A stretch of DNA of 13,366 nt. Source: Pseudomonadota bacterium. Lineage in GTDB: Bacteria > Pseudomonadota > Alphaproteobacteria > Rhizobiales > Hyphomicrobiaceae. The notes under the pieces were generated by a model. The model did no database searches. It saw nothing but the letters and a program-made list of their open reading frames with translations, and was not told the origin of the DNA. Location: contig JAEZBU010000194.1 in assembly GCA_023426855.1 (NCBI GenBank), positions 1 to 13,366 of the forward strand, in the 5' to 3' direction. Shown piece after piece: positions 1 through 5,706 of the stretch. The position numbers and the translations under genes were made by a program. The stretch's first letter is position 1. Each line of letters opens with the position of its first letter.

Positions 1-133
1 GCGGCAAGCACACCAGACGCTCTGGCATCACTACGCGGGACCTTGCAATGTGAAGCCTCCGAGGAGACAACTGTGTCCTACGCCGAGCGTACTTGCCAAC
101 TTGCGGGGAGCCCTGATTAACCCCCAATTTCAC
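1..133 (-). CDS. Hypothetical basic protein, N-terminal part (runs off window)
   Basis: An open frame on the minus strand starts with GTG at 133-131 and stays open for 44 codons to the window edge. Its GTG overlaps the TGA of the upstream 54-aa ORF in a GTGA arrangement, typical of translationally coupled genes. The visible N-terminus is strongly basic, with a KYARRR patch near residues 14-19 and more arginines to residue 39. There is no signal peptide or membrane segment. A GGAGG lies 14 nt upstream, rather far for a Shine-Dalgarno site. Codon use (CGG, AGG, GTT, TTG) differs from the GC3-rich housekeeping genes to the right. I recognise no family. The main support is the tiling with the two upstream ORFs. 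A competing plus-strand frame is also open from the left edge to 174, so the call is tentative. Confidence 0.35.
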   Translation of the reverse strand, partial: MKLGVNQGSPQVGKYARRRTQLSPRRLHIARSRVVMPERLVCLP

Positions 134-294
134 TGTCTTACCGGGTCCTCCGATGGTCGTTCGGCATCCCGATGACTTTGTGTGGTCCCTGTCTGGTTTT
201 CGTCCCAATCGCTCATCAGATCGCTCAGGACCGAACCCACCACACTCTGCAACGGACGCCAGCAACTCTCATCGGGCTGGCCAACTGTATGCAT
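130..294 (-). CDS. Hypothetical 54-aa acidic protein
   Basis: This minus-strand ORF starts with ATG at 294 and ends with TGA at 132-130. It begins 20 bp after the stop of the 141-aa ORF, and its stop overlaps the GTG of the next ORF. The product is small and acidic: a central amphipathic stretch (PLQSVVGSVLSDLMSDW, residues 14-30) is followed by a polar, charged tail. A weak AAGG precedes the start at a spacing of 2-3 nt. There is no signal peptide, transmembrane helix or recognisable motif. Its place in a tightly packed three-ORF run suggests a real gene of a phage-like or plasmid-like operon, but that is inference from spacing alone. Confidence 0.4.
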   Translation of the reverse strand: MHTVGQPDESCWRPLQSVVGSVLSDLMSDWDENQTGTTQSHRDAERPSEDPVRQ

Positions 295-314
295 TGCCTT
301 ACGCCTCACTCGAC

Positions 315-740
315 TTACTGAAGACGCCGACTTGTCACCGGCTTCCCGACTTCAGCGCGGCGCGATGTCTGTTCCCGAAATCCCCAGCGCGGCGGGGTAG
401 CCCGCTGGGACAGATTGGCAAGCCGCTCGGCGATACACCGGAACTTTTCCGCCGTAGCGGCTCGCTTGATCTTCAGGAAAGCACGTCGCAGCACGTCTTT
501 AGGGGATATGCCGTACACAGACGCAACGGAACGCAACGGGACGCTACTGGAACTCGGACTGTTACTCGCACTCACACTGGTACGCTGACGCAACGACGGA
601 CCGACGAACTCAGCGGCCGTTACTCCCGATGCCGGTACGCTGGCATCTTTAGCGGTACGCTTGAACACTGACCGCGGGTACTCGAACTGCGAGGAAGAGC
701 TGACGCTACGCGGTACGCTTGACACGGGTACGCTCCTCAC
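315..740 (-). CDS. Hypothetical 141-aa serine-rich protein
   Basis: This minus-strand ORF starts with GTG at 740-738, with an in-frame TGA four codons upstream. A second GTG six codons in is an alternative start. The product has two parts. Residues 1-75 are low-complexity, rich in Ser, Val and Pro, with several SVP units. Residues 76-141 look globular, with a helical, basic segment around YGISPKDVLRRAFLKIKRA. The SVP units are partly encoded by GGTACGCT read on the other strand (AGCGTACC). Codon use (GTA, CGT, AGT, TCG) is unlike the neighbours. The plus strand carries a 172-codon open frame over the same DNA. I prefer the minus strand because its product has a coherent helical half and because two further ORFs tile behind it. 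A palindromic operator-like site lies just upstream. No family recognised. Confidence 0.45.
   Translation of the reverse strand: MRSVPVSSVPRSVSSSSQFEYPRSVFKRTAKDASVPASGVTAAEFVGPSLRQRTSVSASNSPSSSSVPLRSVASVYGISPKDVLRRAFLKIKRAATAEKFRCIAERLANLSQRATPPRWGFREQTSRRAEVGKPVTSRRLQ
579..734. repeat. Five copies of the octamer GGTACGCT
   Basis: Exact copies of GGTACGCT occur at 579-586, 634-641, 654-661, 712-719 and 727-734. Spacing is irregular (55, 20, 58 and 15 nt between starts), so this is not a CRISPR array or a tandem repeat with a fixed period. On the minus strand the octamer is AGCGTACC. In the 141-aa frame it is read as Ser-Val-Pro in some copies and as Lys/Gln-Arg-Thr in others. Because copies fall in more than one codon phase, repeated protein sequence alone does not explain them; they could be protein-binding sites or traces of duplication. 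Confidence 0.6.
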
Positions 741-752
741 TCTGGTAACTCA

Positions 753-780
753 CTTGTTCGCACTGTGTTCCGCGAACGAG
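753..780. promoter_or_regulatory. Palindromic operator-like site upstream of the 141-aa ORF
   Basis: CTTGTTCGC (753-761) and GCGAACGAG (772-780) form an inverted repeat with 8 of 9 positions matching and a 10-nt centre. The inner six pairs, GTTCGC/GCGAAC, are perfect. The site ends 13 nt upstream of the GTG at 740 and lies between that start and an AT-rich stretch (781-791) that could be a -10 region for minus-strand transcription. This position suits a repressor operator, or a hairpin in the 5' leader. No T-run follows on either strand, so it is not an intrinsic terminator. Confidence 0.45.
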
Positions 781-790
781 ATAAAATTAA

Positions 791-838
791 ACCTTGTCCT
801 GTGACCGGATGGTGACATGACTTGGGCCAACACAAGGT
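791..838. repeat. Nested inverted repeats in the left-end control region
   Basis: An outer pair, ACCTTGT (791-797) and ACAAGGT (832-838), encloses an inner dyad TGTGACC-GGAT-GGTGACA (800-817) with 6 of 7 arm positions complementary. The TGTNACC/GGTNACA form resembles binding sites of dimeric helix-turn-helix regulators, but I cannot name one. The segment lies upstream of the minus-strand three-ORF cassette and downstream of dsbB. Confidence 0.35.
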
Positions 839-853
839 ATTTCGCTGCGATTT

Positions 854-889
854 TGTTCAGGTGGAAAACCCGCAAAGGACCACTGAACA
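854..889. repeat. Stem-loop, 10-bp arms, downstream of dsbB
   Basis: TGTTCAG plus TGG (854-864, with one bulged G at 861) pairs with CCACTGAACA (880-889) around a 15-nt loop. The hairpin lies 43 bp beyond the dsbB stop. No U-run follows on either strand, so it is not a canonical terminator, although it could stabilise the 3' end of the dsbB transcript. The rest of the 741-931 gap shows no ORF with coding character. Confidence 0.4.
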
Positions 890-931
890 GCGCGCAATTA
901 CGGGAGATTTAAAGGGTCGGACCGAAAAAGA

Positions 932-1465
932 TCAGGTCGGCGGCGCACTTAGGCGCGCGGCCTGGATTGCCCCAATTGCCAGCAGCATCGACAGGACGGC
1001 ATTCCAGCCGGCAAACGACAATCCGGCAAATCGCCAGGCTGCCTCATCACATCGCACGAAAGTTTCTTTCGCGAGCTGTTTCAGCAGCCCGCCTTCGCCG
1101 GCTCCGCCCAAAGGCGCGAGCCCGGTCGATGCGCAGGTCTGCGGTCCTTCCCAAAACTGCCATTCGACACCAGCGTGATAGACGCCCAGCCCCGCATTGA
1201 TCAGGAATGCGATGGCGACCAGAGCAAACAGCGCCGTGGCGATGCGATGCTGCTCCATACTGACAAGGATCAGCGCCAGAAACAAAAGGGGGATGCTGAT
1301 GTAGTACGCGTAGCGCTGCTCAAGGCATAGCGGGCATGGGCGATAACCGCCGATATACTCGAACGCCAGCGCGGCCAGGATGATCGCCACCGCGCCGAAC
1401 AGAACAGCACCGCCCCACGGGTAGGCGGGAGAGAACTGATCGGAGCTGCTTGCGGTTGGAAGCAT
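932..1465 (-). CDS. dsbB: Disulfide bond formation protein B (DsbB family)
   Basis: A 177-aa inner-membrane protein with four hydrophobic segments (about residues 17-37, 52-69, 75-97 and 147-169). The DsbB motif CPLC (C44-C47), followed by LEQR, sits just after the first segment. A second periplasmic cysteine pair (C111 and C139) lies in the long loop between segments 3 and 4. In the family, these two pairs relay electrons from DsbA to quinone, reoxidising the periplasmic thiol oxidase. The ATG at 1465 lies 4 bp after the stop of the yqaA-like gene, so the two are probably co-transcribed. No strong Shine-Dalgarno site is visible, which suggests translational coupling. No dsbA is in the window. 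Family assignment is firm; the exact partner is inference. Confidence 0.92.
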   Translation of the reverse strand: MLPTASSSDQFSPAYPWGGAVLFGAVAIILAALAFEYIGGYRPCPLCLEQRYAYYISIPLLFLALILVSMEQHRIATALFALVAIAFLINAGLGVYHAGVEWQFWEGPQTCASTGLAPLGGAGEGGLLKQLAKETFVRCDEAAWRFAGLSFAGWNAVLSMLLAIGAIQAARLSAPPT

Positions 1466-1469
1466 GTGA

Positions 1470-2063
1470 TCACACGAGGAATTTCAACGCGAAAAAACCG
1501 CCGATCAGCAGAACGAGAAACACAAGCGTCAGAATACCAAGGCGTTTTTCGATAAACGCCCGTATCGGCGGGCCGTACCAGTAGAGTAGGCCGCTGACAA
1601 GATAAAAGCGCAACCCCCGCGCGGCGATGCTGGCGATCAAAAATACGAGAATGTTGAGCTGGGTTGCCCCGCTGGCGATGGTGATGACCTTGTAGGGGAA
1701 CGGTGTCACCCCGAAGAAGAAAACGATGAGCGCGCCATACTCATTGAATTGGCTGGCGAACTGATCGAACTTGTCCTGGTAGCCGTACAGATCGAGAAGC
1801 GGCTTGCCGAGCAGGTCGAACAACAGCAAACCGATGAGATAGCCGCCGACGCCGCCAAGAACCGAGCCCGCCGTCGCAATCGTTGCGAACAACCAGGCTT
1901 TCGCGCGCTGCGCCAGAACCATTGGCATCAGCATCACATCGGGCGGAATGGGGAAAAACGAACTCTCGATAAACGAGATCCAGAACAGCGCTCGCGGCGC
2001 ATGTCTGTGCTCAGCGAGCCGCATCGTCCAGTCGTAAACGCGTCTGATCATGTGGCCGTCCAT
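1470..2063 (-). CDS. YqaA/DedA-family membrane protein
   Basis: A 197-aa polytopic inner-membrane protein. The family's conserved acidic and proline-rich segment is seen as ESSFFPIPPDV (residues 33-43). The GVTPFPYK motif (118-125) and the C-terminal AARGLRFYLVSGLLYWYG region (147-164) are the other hallmarks. DedA proteins are linked to membrane homeostasis and proton-motive-force-dependent lipid or undecaprenyl-phosphate transport. The YqaA branch itself is poorly characterised. ATG at 2063 is the longest start; ATG at 2051 (giving MIRRVYDW) has a GGACGG 5 nt upstream and may be the real one. The gene is followed 4 bp later by dsbB. A terminator at 2137-2171 insulates it from the gene upstream. 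Confidence 0.85.
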   Translation of the reverse strand: MDGHMIRRVYDWTMRLAEHRHAPRALFWISFIESSFFPIPPDVMLMPMVLAQRAKAWLFATIATAGSVLGGVGGYLIGLLLFDLLGKPLLDLYGYQDKFDQFASQFNEYGALIVFFFGVTPFPYKVITIASGATQLNILVFLIASIAARGLRFYLVSGLLYWYGPPIRAFIEKRLGILTLVFLVLLIGGFFALKFLV

Positions 2064-2136
2064 AAGACGGCGGACGATAGCTGTCTATTGGCGATTGAAA
2101 GCCGGCTGGGACCCGCGATCTTGTGTCCCACAAATT

Positions 2137-2171
2137 AAAACGGCGGTTGGGTTTTCCCAATCCGCCGTTTT
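2137..2171. terminator. Bidirectional intrinsic terminator
   Basis: AAAACGGCGGTTGGG (2137-2151) pairs with CCCAA-(T)-CCGCCGTTTT (2156-2171) across a TTTT loop, with one bulged T at 2161. This makes a 15-bp GC-rich stem. Runs of A on the left and T on the right give a U-tract on both strands. It closes the minus-strand small gene ending at 2212, and lies 74 bp before the yqaA-like start. Confidence 0.85.
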
Positions 2172-2211
2172 TGCTCATGATCGACCAGCTTTTGCCGGTT
2201 CGACTCTTTCG

Positions 2212-2409
2212 TCAGGCGCCCACCGCATCGGTGAGCACTGCGCCCTTCTCGCTCGCGGGACGAAGCTGTACGACGCTGCGCAGCGCTGAAAATCCGAACC
2301 CGAACAACTCCGAGACTGCTGCCGCGCGCTCCTGGCGCGCCGTCTGCATCAGCTTGCGAAGCTGTTCTGCACTTGGATAATCCCGAGGCTCAATCAATCG
2401 GACCGACAT
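2212..2409 (-). CDS. Small helical hypothetical protein (65 aa)
   Basis: The 65-aa product starts MSVRLIEPRDY and continues with a predicted amphipathic helix (about residues 12-45), including LRKLMQTARQERAAAVSEL. It has no cysteines, signal peptide or membrane segment. I chose the ATG at 2409 because an AGGAG lies 8 nt upstream; an in-frame ATG at 2424 adds five residues but has no good ribosome site. The helical, Arg/Ala/Leu-rich layout loosely recalls the small DUF1127-like proteins common in alphaproteobacteria, but the DUF1127 signature is not clear and I do not assign it. The gene is divergent from a LysR regulator, with 101 bp between starts, and ends just before a strong terminator. 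Control by that regulator is likely but inferred. Confidence 0.65.
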   Translation of the reverse strand: MSVRLIEPRDYPSAEQLRKLMQTARQERAAAVSELFGFGFSALRSVVQLRPASEKGAVLTDAVGA

Positions 2410-2449
2410 GTCATCGCTCCTCATCTCAACTCTTTTTATGTCGTTATTG

Positions 2450-2466
2450 GTATTCCTGTTCGATAC
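2450..2466. promoter_or_regulatory. Candidate LysR-type operator between divergent genes
   Basis: GTAT-N9-ATAC spans 2450-2466 in the 101-bp spacer between the small gene (start 2409) and the LysR gene (start 2511), near the middle. An outer pair, GTCGTT (2440-2445) and AACGAC (2475-2480), is centred only about 2 bp away. LysR-type regulators usually bind AT-flanked dyads of the T-N11-A kind upstream of a divergent target and repress their own gene. The dyad is seen; its use is inference. Confidence 0.45.
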
Positions 2467-2510
2467 GGTCTACAAACGACGTTCTCTCACCGGATGGCTT
2501 AGAAAAACTC

Positions 2511-3488
2511 ATGCATAAAGCATTGCCACCGCTGAATGCCCTCAGGGCCTTCGAGGCTTCCGCGCGACACCTCAGTCTGACGCGGGCGGCGGCTGAATTG
2601 AACGTCACACCGGCAGCCCTCAGTCACCAGATCAAAGGACTGGAGGAGTTTCTGGATGTAAGGCTGTTCCATCGGCGCACGCGCTCGATCGAGCTCACCG
2701 AAGCCGGGCAGCTTCTCTATCCTGGCCTGAATGCAGCGTTTCTTCAGATCCGGCAATCCGTGGCGAGCCTCGACCGGGCGCGCAACGACAACGTCCTGGT
2801 TATCAGTGCACCGCCCGGTTTTACCGCGAAATGGCTTGCACCGCGGCTCTACCGCTTCATGGCGGCCAACCCGGATATCGAAGCCCGGATCTCGTCGACC
2901 ATGGTGCTCGCGGATTTTGTCCGTGACGGCGTCGATGTCGCGATCCGCAACATGCAGGTCGGCAAGACCATCAGCGGTCTCGTCGCCGAGCGGCTGGCCG
3001 ATCTCGACATGCTGCCAGTGTGCAGTCCGCGGCTCCTCGAGGAGGGCGGCTTATCGCGGCCGGAAGATCTCAAGAATGCGAAGCTGATCCACGACGATTC
3101 GCTGGTCGGCCGCGCCAAGCTGCCGACCTGGGCCGACTGGCTGAAGGCAGCGGGCGTCTCAAGCATAAATTTCAACCGTGGCCTGCATTTCAACAGCGCC
3201 GACCATGCTCTGGATGCGACCGTCGAGGGTGCCGGCGTGCTACTCGCGCACAAGCCCCTCGCATTCGATGACTTGCGCACCGGCCGGCTGGTCGCCCCGT
3301 TCGACCTGATCCTGCCGTCCGGGCGTGCGTTCCACTTCGTCTGCCCGATCGGCTCGGTGACGCGACCACCCGTGGCGGCTTTCCGCGCTTGGCTCAAAGA
3401 GGAAGTGGATCTGCTCGATCTGTCGTTGCCGGCGAGCACGTGGCGGCCGGTTCGAAGTGCTCGGAAAGGTGCAAAACGAGCGCGTTGA
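2511..3488 (+). CDS. LysR-family transcriptional regulator, GcvA-like
   Basis: A 325-aa protein. The N-terminal winged helix-turn-helix spans residues 8-66, with the typical SLTRAAAELNVTPAALSHQ recognition region and LFHRRTRSIELTEAG wing. A linker helix and a periplasmic-binding-like effector domain (about 92-300) follow. The FEASARHLSLTRAAAELNVTPAALS signature places it in the GcvA/AmpR-type subgroup, but no ligand can be named. The frame is open further upstream to 2373. The ATG at 2511 fits family length, and the extra 46 residues would cross the divergent promoter region. The last 31 codons overlap the 3' end of hemW on the other strand by 95 bp, and the C-terminus is a basic extension (RSARKGAKRAR) beyond the usual end of the domain. 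The divergent small gene is the likely target. Confidence 0.9.
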   Translation: MHKALPPLNALRAFEASARHLSLTRAAAELNVTPAALSHQIKGLEEFLDVRLFHRRTRSIELTEAGQLLYPGLNAAFLQIRQSVASLDRARNDNVLVISAPPGFTAKWLAPRLYRFMAANPDIEARISSTMVLADFVRDGVDVAIRNMQVGKTISGLVAERLADLDMLPVCSPRLLEEGGLSRPEDLKNAKLIHDDSLVGRAKLPTWADWLKAAGVSSINFNRGLHFNSADHALDATVEGAGVLLAHKPLAFDDLRTGRLVAPFDLILPSGRAFHFVCPIGSVTRPPVAAFRAWLKEEVDLLDLSLPASTWRPVRSARKGAKRAR

Positions 3489-4671
3489 GCACCATGCGAC
3501 CGGCGTCGGTGGCCTTGATCCGGCACCCGTCCGGCGAAACAGCAAGCTGGCCGGCCTCGACAAGGTCTGCGATCGCCTTGTCCGTCGGCCGCGCGCCGCC
3601 AATGCGCGCCAACCGATCGAGATCGAGACCTTCCGCGAGCCGCAGCCCCATCAGCAGCGTTTCGTCGGCTTGTTCCTGTCGCGATAGAGGCGCGCTCGCG
3701 ATCTGGCCGTGCCCAGCGCGCTCCACATCGCCGATCCAACGTTCAGGCGCGCGTTCACTGGTGGTCGGGGTGCGCTCTCCGTCCACGATGACGCGGCCAT
3801 GCGCACCCGGGCCGATACCCGCATACTCGCCATAGCGCCAGTACAGCAGATTGTGTCGGCTCTCCTGCCCCGGCTTGGCGTGATTTGAGATTTCGTAAGC
3901 CGGAAGTCCATGGCGGGCAGTCAACTCGGCGGTGACGTCGTACAGATCGCTGGCCAGGTCACCGTCCGGCACCTGCAGCTTGCCGGCAGCGTACAATTTG
4001 GCAAACGGCGTGCCCTCTTCGATGGTGAGCTGGTAGAGCGACAGGTGCCCGCCCGCCATGGCCAGCGCCTCGGAAAGCTCAGTCCGCCACGCATCCACGG
4101 TCTGCCCCGTTCGCGCGTAAATCAGATCGAACGACACCCGCTCGAACGTCCGCGCCGCGATATCGATGGCGACCCGCGCCTCCGCCACCGTATGCAGGCG
4201 GCCAAGCCGTTTCAGGTCGGGATCGTTGAGCGCCTGAACGCCCAGCGACACGCGATTGACGCCGGCACCGCGATAGCCGCGAAAACGCTCGGCCTCCACA
4301 CTCGACGGGTTGGCTTCCAGCGTGATCTCGGCGTTGGCATCGACCTGCCACAACGCCGCGATGTGATCCAGGATGCCGCCAACCGTTTCAGGTTGCATCA
4401 GCGACGGTGTGCCGCCGCCAATGAAGATGCTGGATACGTGGCGATTGCCGATCCAGTTCCGCACGTAGTCCAGCTCGCGGCGGAAAGCGGCGAGATAGCG
4501 CGGCTCATCCACGCCGCCGATGCGCACGTGGCTGTTGAAGTCGCAGTACGGGCACTTCGACGCGCAGAACGGCCAATGGACATAGACGCCGAAACCGGCC
4601 TCGTCAGGATTGACCGTTGAGGCAGGCGGCCACGAAGAGGGCAAAAGCGCGGGCGCGGTGGCTGATGGCAT
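3394..4671 (-). CDS. hemW: Heme chaperone HemW (radical SAM, HemN-like)
   Basis: The long frame is 425 aa. GVYVHWPFC leads into the radical-SAM cluster motif CxxxCxxC at C36-C40-C43. GGGTPS at 85-90 is the family's S-adenosylmethionine-binding glycine motif. A HemN-type C-terminal domain follows. HemW proteins, often mislabelled oxygen-independent coproporphyrinogen III oxidase, bind heme and pass it to target proteins. The start is uncertain: ATG at 4671 overlaps rdgB by 68 bp, and a TTG at 4644 would shorten it by nine residues. Neither has a clear ribosome site, so coupling to rdgB translation is likely. The tail after about residue 400 (polar, ending DRADPLPL) is an extension that lies inside the overlap with the LysR gene. 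Confidence 0.9.
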   Translation of the reverse strand: MPSATAPALLPSSWPPASTVNPDEAGFGVYVHWPFCASKCPYCDFNSHVRIGGVDEPRYLAAFRRELDYVRNWIGNRHVSSIFIGGGTPSLMQPETVGGILDHIAALWQVDANAEITLEANPSSVEAERFRGYRGAGVNRVSLGVQALNDPDLKRLGRLHTVAEARVAIDIAARTFERVSFDLIYARTGQTVDAWRTELSEALAMAGGHLSLYQLTIEEGTPFAKLYAAGKLQVPDGDLASDLYDVTAELTARHGLPAYEISNHAKPGQESRHNLLYWRYGEYAGIGPGAHGRVIVDGERTPTTSERAPERWIGDVERAGHGQIASAPLSRQEQADETLLMGLRLAEGLDLDRLARIGGARPTDKAIADLVEAGQLAVSPDGCRIKATDAGRMVLNALVLHLSEHFEPAATCSPATTDRADPLPL

Positions 4672-5224
4672 GCTTGCTGGCCGGATCCATTTCGCCGAAC
4701 GTCAGGGTCTCGCCGTCGGGCAGGAACATCGGGTCATAGCCGAAGCCCTTGTCGCCGCGCGGCGGCCATACGAGCCGGCCGAATACCTTGCCCTCGAACA
4801 CGTGCGCCTCGCCGTCAGGCCAGGCGAGACAAAGGGCACAGGTGAAATTGGCCTCTGGCCCGTCGTTTGTCCAGCCGCCGGCCGCTTTCACCTTGTCGGC
4901 GACAAGGCGCATGGCGACGCTGAAATCCTTAGATGGCCCCGCCCAGCGCGCCGAATAGATGCCCGGATCGCCGTTCAGAACTGCGACTTCCATGCCAGAG
5001 TCGTCGGACAGCGCCGGCGCGCCCGATGCGGTGGCAGCCGCCACAGCTTTCAGCCGTGCATTGCCGGCAAATGTGGTTTCGGTTTCCTCAGGCTCCGGCA
5101 GACCGAGGCTCCCCGCCGAGACGGCGTCGAGCCCGTAAGGACTGACGAGATCGGCGATTTCGCGCAGTTTGCCGGCGTTGTGGCTGGCCACGACCAGCCG
5201 CATACCCGTCTCAAGTCGTCGCAT
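4604..5224 (-). CDS. rdgB: dITP/XTP pyrophosphatase (RdgB/HAM1 family)
   Basis: A 206-aa enzyme. Family motifs in order: SHNAGKLREI (14-23), TFAGNARLKA (51-60), the metal-site SDDSG (73-77), GFGYDP (160-165) and SHRARA (188-193). Such enzymes hydrolyse non-canonical purine triphosphates (dITP, XTP) to the monophosphate plus pyrophosphate, keeping deaminated bases out of DNA and RNA. The ATG at 5224 overlaps the TGA of the VOC gene (TGATG). An in-frame ATG at 5203 gives MRLVVASHN, close to the usual family N-terminus, and is a fair alternative. All catalytic motifs are intact and the length is normal. The 3' end overlaps hemW if the long hemW start is used. Confidence 0.95.
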   Translation of the reverse strand: MRRLETGMRLVVASHNAGKLREIADLVSPYGLDAVSAGSLGLPEPEETETTFAGNARLKAVAAATASGAPALSDDSGMEVAVLNGDPGIYSARWAGPSKDFSVAMRLVADKVKAAGGWTNDGPEANFTCALCLAWPDGEAHVFEGKVFGRLVWPPRGDKGFGYDPMFLPDGETLTFGEMDPASKHAISHRARAFALFVAACLNGQS

Positions 5225-5634
5225 CAGGACAGTCCCCAGATCCTCGGCTCGGCGAATTCCAGGCAGTTGCCCGCCGGGTCACGGAAGTAAATCGACCGCC
5301 CACCATTCGGCCAGACGTATTCGGATTCAATGGCCACGCCGCACTCTTCCAGCCGCGCCTTCCAGGCGTCGACCTCCGCAGCGCTGGCGCGGAAACACAG
5401 ATGCCCCGGCCCGATCGCGCCGTGCGACGGAATCGATTGGCCGTCGAGGTTCTGCGCCTTGCTGGTCACATCGGGGTTGAACATCAAAAGCATCTGCTGG
5501 CCACACCGATAGAAGATGTGGCGGCCAGCGACTTTCGTCGCCGGCTCCATGCCGAGCACATCACGATAGAAGCGCTCGACGGTGTCGAGATCGCGCGCGT
5601 ACAGAATCGTTTCGAGAATTCCGGTTGGCGTCAT
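5224..5634 (-). CDS. VOC-superfamily (glyoxalase/dioxygenase-like) protein
   Basis: A 136-aa protein with two beta-alpha-beta-beta-beta modules. LETILYARDLDTVERFYRDV opens the first and GPGHLCFRA opens the second. RDPAGNCLEF is the typical end motif. The likely metal ligands are E8, H78 and E126, one set of positions used across the superfamily. The substrate cannot be told from sequence: glyoxalase, fosfomycin- or bleomycin-binding and ring-cleaving members share this fold. GGAGAGG lies 6 nt before the ATG, a strong ribosome site. Its stop overlaps the rdgB start, so the two are coupled. Its place between rph and rdgB suggests a housekeeping detoxification role (inference). Confidence 0.85.
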   Translation of the reverse strand: MTPTGILETILYARDLDTVERFYRDVLGMEPATKVAGRHIFYRCGQQMLLMFNPDVTSKAQNLDGQSIPSHGAIGPGHLCFRASAAEVDAWKARLEECGVAIESEYVWPNGGRSIYFRDPAGNCLEFAEPRIWGLS

Positions 5635-5706
5635 CGCATCCTCTCCAGATCGGCTGAACCCTGCCGCTGGCGACGACCCGACGACCCGGGTTTCAAGCCC
5701 GATCCG

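Noticed and set aside
1..174. Plus-strand frames open from the left edge (ending at 120 and 174) as the tail of an upstream gene.
   Set aside because: Short, no recognisable motif, and in conflict with the coupled minus-strand ORFs. Cannot be settled without sequence further left.
153..671. Plus-strand open frame of 172 codons over the left-end cassette.
   Set aside because: The product lacks order or motifs, and the minus strand offers a tiled set of ORFs with a plausible control region. Not excluded fully, because neither side has a known family.
579..734. CRISPR-like repeat array.
   Set aside because: The repeat unit is only 8 bp and the spacing is irregular (15-58 nt). No leader or cas genes.
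3910..4620. Plus-strand open frame of 236 codons opposite hemW, and a similar one at 4610-5290 opposite rdgB.
   Set aside because: Shadows of well-supported minus-strand genes; no motif or ribosome site of their own.
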